From JAJXWB01 sp964634325 (GTDB lineage Bacteria > Pseudomonadota > Alphaproteobacteria > Rhizobiales > Beijerinckiaceae), in NCBI GenBank assembly GCA_964634325.1, contig CAZWJF010000005.1, positions 1 to 64,000 on the forward strand: a stretch of 64,000 nt of DNA, written 5' to 3'. The translations under genes were made by a program, and so were the position numbers. The notes beneath the pieces were generated by a model that did not search any database, was not told where the DNA came from, and saw only the letters and a list, made by a program, of their open reading frames with translations. Numbering within the stretch: position 1 is the stretch's first letter; the number at the start of each line of letters is the position of its first letter. Positions 59,786 through 64,000 of the stretch are shown here, one piece after another.

Positions 59786-61774
59786 TCACATATCGATGCC
59801 GTCATTGGGATCGAGCGCGACCGCGCGGGCGATACCACGCATCTGCCGGCGCAGGATCTGACCCTGCCGCGCCGCGTCCTCCGGTGCATCGTCGAGGACG
59901 ATGGTGAACTCCTGGGCCGGCGTGGGCTCGCTGGTCTCCTTGGCGATGGCGACGTGATCGGGAAGCTCAGGTTCGCGCCGCAGGCCGCTGTTGGCCTCAT
60001 CTTCGGCCTTCTCGATCGAGGCGAGCAGCACGGCATCGGGATGCTTCGGCGCAAGGTTGGACCATCCGTCCTGGCGTTGGGTGCGGCCGCAACGGGCGGG
60101 ATCTGGCGCCGGGAGGACGCGCTCCGTGAAGCGGCGATCCTCGTAGTAGCGGGCCTTCTTGGCCCGGATGGGATGCACCCCGGCCGCCATCACGATCTCG
60201 TCCGTCGGCGGGAGTTGCATCACCTCGCCGGGGGTAAGCAGCGGCCGGGCGGTTTCGGAGCGGGAGACCATCAGATGGCCGAGCCAGGGGCTGAGCCTGT
60301 GCCCGGCATAGTTCCGCATCGCCTTCATCTCGGTCGCGGTGCCGAGCGCGTCGCTCACCCGCTTCGCGGTCCGCTCGTCGTTGGTCGCGAAGCTGATGCG
60401 GACGTGGCAATTGTCGAGGATCGAATTGTTCGGGCCGTAAGCCTTCTCGATCTGATTGAGGGATTGCGCGATCAGAAAGCTCTTCAGGCCGTAACCGGCC
60501 ATGAAGGCCAGCGCGCTCTCGAAGAAATCGAGCCGGCCCAGGGCGGGAAACTCGTCCAGCATCATCAGAACGCGGTGACGCCGGTCTCTGGCTTGCAGGT
60601 CTTCGGTCAGGCGGCGTCCGATCTGGTTGAGCACCAGGCGGATAAGCGGCTTCGTGCGGGAGATGTCGGATGGCGGCACCACGAGATAGAGGGTCGCCGG
60701 CCTTGCGTCGGCGATCAGGTCCGCGATCCGCCAGTCGCAGCGCCGTGTCACCTCCGCGACGACGGGATCGCGATAGAGGCCGAGAAAGGACATCGCGGTG
60801 GACAGGACGCCGGAGAGTTCGTTCTCGCTCTTGTTGAGCAATTCTCGCGCCGTCGAGGCGACGACGGGATGCGGGCCGGCTTCGCCGAGATGCGGCGTCG
60901 TCATCATCGCCTTAAGCGTCGCCTCGATCTCCCGGCGCGGGTCGGACAGGAAGGCGGCGACGCCAGCGAGCGTCTTGTCCTTCTCCGCGTAGAGGACATG
61001 GAGGATGGCGCCGACGAGGAGCGAATGGCTAGTCTTCTCCCAGTGGTTCCGCTTGTCGAGCGAGCCTTCGGGATCGACGAGCACGTCGGCGACGTTCTGC
61101 ACGTCGCGCACCTCCCAGTCGCCGCGGCGCACCTCGAGCAGCGGGTTGTAGGCGGCCGACTTCGGGTTGGTCGGATCAAAGAGAAGCACCCGGCCGTGCT
61201 GCGCGCGGAAGCCGGCGGTGAGTTGCCAGTTCTCACCCTTGATGTCGTGAACGATGGCGGAGCCCGGCCAGGTCAACAGGGACGGTACGACGAGGCCGAC
61301 GCCCTTGCCGGATCGGGTGGGCGCGAAACAGAGGATGTGCTCGGGACCATCGTGACGGAGATAGTTCCCGTCGAGTTTGCCGAGGACGACGCCGTCGGGT
61401 CCGAGCAGACCCGCCGTCTTCACTTCGCGCCGCTCGGCCCAGCGCGCAGAGCCGTATGTCTCGACGTTCTTCGCCTCGCGGGCGCGCCAGACGGACATGC
61501 CGATGGCGACGGCGATGGCGATGAAGCCGCCGGACGCCGCGATGAAGGCGCCTTCGACGAAGATCGGCGGCGCATAGGCGTCGTAGAAGTACCACCACCA
61601 GAAGAAGGCCGGCGGATAATAGACCGGCCAGCCGGCGAGCTCGAACCAGGGGGCGCCGAGCTGGGGCTGGAATCCGAGCCGCCAGGCCGTCCACTGCGTC
61701 GCCGCCCAGGTCGTGAAGAGCACGATCAGGAAGACGGTGGTGATCTGGCCCCAGAGGATCTTCGTCGCGGACAC
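59786..61774 (-). CDS. traG: Type IV coupling protein TraG (VirD4-like)
   Basis: A 662-residue coupling ATPase with two N-terminal transmembrane helices (about 8-30 and 70-93). Walker A is FAPTRSGKGVGLVVPSLL (about 150-167) with TWPGSAIVHDIKGENWQLTAGFR. Walker B is in RVLMMLDEFPALGRL, and FLIAQSLNQIEKAYG follows. It links the relaxase-DNA complex to the Trb channel. The copG start lies seven bases after its stop. Confidence 0.95.
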   Translation of the reverse strand: MSATKILWGQITTVFLIVLFTTWAATQWTAWRLGFQPQLGAPWFELAGWPVYYPPAFFWWWYFYDAYAPPIFVEGAFIAASGGFIAIAVAIGMSVWRAREAKNVETYGSARWAERREVKTAGLLGPDGVVLGKLDGNYLRHDGPEHILCFAPTRSGKGVGLVVPSLLTWPGSAIVHDIKGENWQLTAGFRAQHGRVLLFDPTNPKSAAYNPLLEVRRGDWEVRDVQNVADVLVDPEGSLDKRNHWEKTSHSLLVGAILHVLYAEKDKTLAGVAAFLSDPRREIEATLKAMMTTPHLGEAGPHPVVASTARELLNKSENELSGVLSTAMSFLGLYRDPVVAEVTRRCDWRIADLIADARPATLYLVVPPSDISRTKPLIRLVLNQIGRRLTEDLQARDRRHRVLMMLDEFPALGRLDFFESALAFMAGYGLKSFLIAQSLNQIEKAYGPNNSILDNCHVRISFATNDERTAKRVSDALGTATEMKAMRNYAGHRLSPWLGHLMVSRSETARPLLTPGEVMQLPPTDEIVMAAGVHPIRAKKARYYEDRRFTERVLPAPDPARCGRTQRQDGWSNLAPKHPDAVLLASIEKAEDEANSGLRREPELPDHVAIAKETSEPTPAQEFTIVLDDAPEDAARQGQILRRQMRGIARAVALDPNDGIDM

Positions 61775-61893
61775 GAGCCCTTCCGTCGATGGATGAAACC
61801 GATCGATGAGGACTGTTCACGATGCGCGGAAACGCAAGTTCCGTCGGGATGCGATCGTAGAAACGGATAGAAATACAGGCTCCGGCGAAAGCC

Positions 61894-62391
61894 TCATGCC
61901 TCGCCGGCGCGGTCGAGCACGGCTTTCACCACGCTCGCCGACAGGAAATAGCCCGACTGCCGCCACTGATCGAGAATCGGCGCCACGGCGGGAACCAGGC
62001 CGCGCTTCTTGGCGGCGAGCAGAAGGCCGGCGCTGCCGATCACGGCGATGCCCCTGCGCTTCGCCACCTGCCGGCCGAGACGCTCATCCATCAGGACAGG
62101 ACATTCGAGGGCCGTGGCCATGTGGATGGCGGCCAGCTCGCCGGCGTCCAGCCCGGCCAGTTCATCGCCGGGATTGTCGCTCGGTCCCCTGGCTTCGGGC
62201 CGGACGTGGATCTGCCCCGCCTCCACGGCGGCGCGAACCGCCCGGGCTCCGGGCAGCGAAATCTCGATCGTGCATTCCGCATAGACGGTCTCGGGGATGA
62301 CGACTTCCTCGACGAGTGCGGTCAGCACGGGGAGGAACCCGCTCTTCGCGATCACGATCTGCGGCGAGGCATCGGAGACGATGAGCTTCAC
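61894..62391 (-). CDS. DUF3368 / PIN-like toxin
   Basis: A 165-residue PIN-domain protein: IVSDASPQIVIAKSGFLPVL (first acidic residue Asp7), VIPETVYAE, GLDAGELAAIHMATAL and VLMDERLGRQVAKRRGIAVIGSAGLLLAAK. DUF3368 proteins are predicted RNases and toxins. The GTG start overlaps the antitoxin stop by four bases. It probably stabilises the element after integration. Confidence 0.83.
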   Translation of the reverse strand: MKLIVSDASPQIVIAKSGFLPVLTALVEEVVIPETVYAECTIEISLPGARAVRAAVEAGQIHVRPEARGPSDNPGDELAGLDAGELAAIHMATALECPVLMDERLGRQVAKRRGIAVIGSAGLLLAAKKRGLVPAVAPILDQWRQSGYFLSASVVKAVLDRAGEA

Positions 62392-62723
62392 CGATCATCC
62401 GCCTCGAGCGCCGCCAACTCCTCGTCGATTTCCTCGGCCGGATAGTCGACCGCCGGGACGCCCATGGCGCCCAGATGCTTGATGAAGGCCTCGACGGGGA
62501 GGTCAGCCAGCTTCGCGGCCTTGGCGAGGCTCACCGCCTTGTCGGCAAAGAGCCGGACCGCCATGGCGACGGCGACGCCCTCCTTCAGAAGATGCTCGTC
62601 CATGGGCACGGCGACGAAGAGCGGCCGCCCGTGCTTTGCGACGATGGACAGATGACCGGCCTCCGCCTGACGCACCAGCTCGCCGCTGCGCTCGCGCAAG
62701 TCGCGTATCGAAAAGGTCTCCAT
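62388..62723 (-). CDS. Antitoxin (Phd-like N-terminus, UPF0175-like C-terminus)
   Basis: A 111-residue protein. The N-terminal half METFSIRDLRERSGELVRQAEAGHLSIVAKHGRPLFVAVPM is Phd/YefM-like DNA-binding. The C-terminal half (AVRLFADKAVSLAKAAKLADLPVEAFIKHLGAMGVP) matches UPF0175, the usual partner of DUF3368 toxins. ATG 62723 gives the natural Phd start. It would bind the toxin and its own promoter. Confidence 0.83.
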   Translation of the reverse strand: METFSIRDLRERSGELVRQAEAGHLSIVAKHGRPLFVAVPMDEHLLKEGVAVAMAVRLFADKAVSLAKAAKLADLPVEAFIKHLGAMGVPAVDYPAEEIDEELAALEADDR

Positions 62724-62792
62724 GGGGAGGCTCCAAATTTGTTCCCCAAATTGATAGCACATTATTCTGCTCCTATCCATGAATTTCCCTCG

Positions 62793-64000
62793 TCACAGGC
62801 TGAGCCCGCGTTTGCGGCCGAGACTCCATTCGATGCCGCCACCGTCCTTGGCGACGCCGGCGACGTGCCGACCGAGCCTGCGCTCGATCTCGCGGGACCA
62901 GGGCACGAGCTGGAAGCCGAGCCCGTTGTCGATCATCGCGAAGCGACCGGAGACGAGCGTCAGGCGCTGGCGGTAGGTCCCGGACACATGCTCGCCGGCC
63001 GCCACCTTCATGTGCGGCAGTCCGGTCTCGGCCGAAAGCTGCGCGCCTACGGCGTCCAGCTCGCGGCGACGCAGGGTGCTGAGCAGGTCGCGCTGCAGGA
63101 TGATGCGCCGCCCGTCGCGGCGGGCGAGGCCATGGTCGGCGAGATGTTCCGCGCGCGCCTGTATGGCGTCGCGCGCCTCCCGTCCGAACCCGCCGGTCGA
63201 GAGCGGCATGGGCTCGCGTTCGACCAGGCGATGATCGAGCCAGGTGGCGCCCGGCGCCGTGATCTGCCGGCCGAGATCGAGGTCCGATCGGTTGGCGAGA
63301 ACGAGCGTCGGCCGCTGGTCATCCGCCCCGCCGAAGCGCCTGACCTCGACGATCCCGCCTAGGGGCGGCGCATGCTCGAACGCCTCGATCCCCCGGAAGC
63401 GGACATGGTGGGCGCGGCCGTCGGTGCCGTCGATCACGGCGTAGGCTTCCCCGGAGAGTTCATCGTGCAGACCGCGATCGACCAGCCGACCGACGATCGG
63501 CGAGGCCGCGCTGCCGCTCTCGATCACATAGTCGGCGACGCCGCGCTCCTGGCCGCGTTCGGCGAAGGCGCGGTGCATCGTCTTGATGATGTCGCCGCGC
63601 GTGCCGAGATCGCGCAGCTGCTTCTGTGCTTCGAGCCCGACCATCCATTCGCCGGGTCCGGTCGATGCGGCGAGGCCCATCTTCTCTAGATTCTGGAGCC
63701 GGCCGATCATGAAGCGACGCATCTGGGGATCGGAGGCGCCGGGCGTTTCGGGGCGCAGATCGAGATAGCCGATGTCGTCCGCGGCGATGCGTATCTCGAC
63801 ATCGAGGCGGGTCCAGCGTTCCGCGGTGACCTCGCGCTCGAGCGCGTTCCGGATTTCCTGCTCGGGCTTGGGGCCGAGCTCGATGGAGACGAGATCCTCG
63901 GCCCGGGACCGCAGGCCGCGGCTGATGTAGTCGCGGGAGATCACGAGGTCCGCGCCCGTGTCGTCGACGCCCCGCAGCAGCAGATGGACGTGGGGATTGT
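62793..64000 (-). CDS. Conjugative relaxase (DUF3363/RlxS type), C-terminal part
   Basis: The frame is open to the right edge, so the true start is outside. At the edge it reads NPHVHLLLRGVDDTGADLVISRDYI, carrying the His-x-His metal motif of relaxases. The following about 380 residues form the DUF3363 C-terminal domain with a DHRLVEREPMPLSTGGFGREAR segment. It nicks oriT and carries the strand through TraG. The internal ATG at 63944 is not the start. Confidence 0.88.
   Translation of the reverse strand, partial: NPHVHLLLRGVDDTGADLVISRDYISRGLRSRAEDLVSIELGPKPEQEIRNALEREVTAERWTRLDVEIRIAADDIGYLDLRPETPGASDPQMRRFMIGRLQNLEKMGLAASTGPGEWMVGLEAQKQLRDLGTRGDIIKTMHRAFAERGQERGVADYVIESGSAASPIVGRLVDRGLHDELSGEAYAVIDGTDGRAHHVRFRGIEAFEHAPPLGGIVEVRRFGGADDQRPTLVLANRSDLDLGRQITAPGATWLDHRLVEREPMPLSTGGFGREARDAIQARAEHLADHGLARRDGRRIILQRDLLSTLRRRELDAVGAQLSAETGLPHMKVAAGEHVSGTYRQRLTLVSGRFAMIDNGLGFQLVPWSREIERRLGRHVAGVAKDGGGIEWSLGRKRGLSL

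Larger units (their letters stand above)
42585..64000. mobile_element. Integrative and conjugative element integrated at guaA (left part)
   Basis: It contains a P4-type integrase next to guaA, an AlpA-type regulator, a complete Trb mating-pair set (trbB, C, D, E, J, K, L, F, G, I), coupling protein TraG, and part of a relaxase carrying the HVH metal motif at the right edge. The element continues beyond position 64000, so cargo, oriT and attR are not seen. A cargo island for ubiquitin-like conjugation lies inside it. Confidence 0.88.

Noticed and set aside
59954..61870. Long plus-strand frame opposite traG
   Set aside because: TraG is certain on the minus strand; the other frame is a shadow.
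1..64000. CRISPR array or insertion sequence
   Set aside because: I saw no regularly spaced repeats and no transposase gene with terminal repeats in the window.

Overview
The window is a high-GC alphaproteobacterial chromosome segment. The pdhA-pdhB-DUF5076-pdhC-lpdA cluster with a lipoyl-bearing PdhB, PopZ, the NDUFS4-like complex I protein, AapJ/AapQ/AapM transport genes and the Trb-type conjugation set all point to Rhizobiales (Hyphomicrobiales). A Beijerinckiaceae/Methylocystaceae-like host would fit, but family level is a guess.

Positions 1-42584 are mostly housekeeping. They run in order: the end of a glycine-rich protein; sulfur and cysteine metabolism (sseA, cysK); cfa and photolyase; a possible frameshifted remnant; a DUF2218/PadR pair with a visible operator; tRNA-Asn and tRNA-Cys; EcsC; two exported small proteins; DUF4337; a PheC-like binding protein; pcm-tolC; popZ; an ftsB-like gene; the pyruvate dehydrogenase operon preceded by a strong palindromic element; lipA; a CaiB-type CoA transferase; a sirtuin; a double cold-shock protein; DUF192; tRNA-Pro; an NDUFS4-like gene; tRNA-Arg; metC; aapJQM without aapP; a membrane glycosylation cluster (UGM-like flavoprotein, GtrA, two large membrane proteins); rsmB; an Aat-like transferase; and guaA.

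From the 3' end of guaA to the window end lies the left part of an integrative and conjugative element (ICE). It has a P4-type tyrosine integrase preceded by GACGGTAT repeats, an AlpA-type regulator, a LysR regulator, DUF2274, the set trbI-G-F-L-K-J-E-D-C-B, a CopG protein, traG, a toxin-antitoxin pair, and a relaxase that runs off the window.

Between copG and trbB, on the opposite strand to the conjugation genes, sits a compact six-gene island (55605-59326). It encodes an XRE repressor and an ImmA/IrrE metalloprotease (start/stop overlap), then a perfect palindrome, then a single-domain ubiquitin-like protein, an E2-like protein, a JAB/JAMM deubiquitinase-like protease and a ThiF/E1-like activating enzyme. 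The order Ubl-E2-JAB-E1 is that of the Bil (bacterial ISG15-like) antiphage operons. The single beta-grasp Ubl ending in Ser-Gly-Val, the built-in XRE/ImmA switch and the location inside a conjugation operon make it the most interesting locus here.
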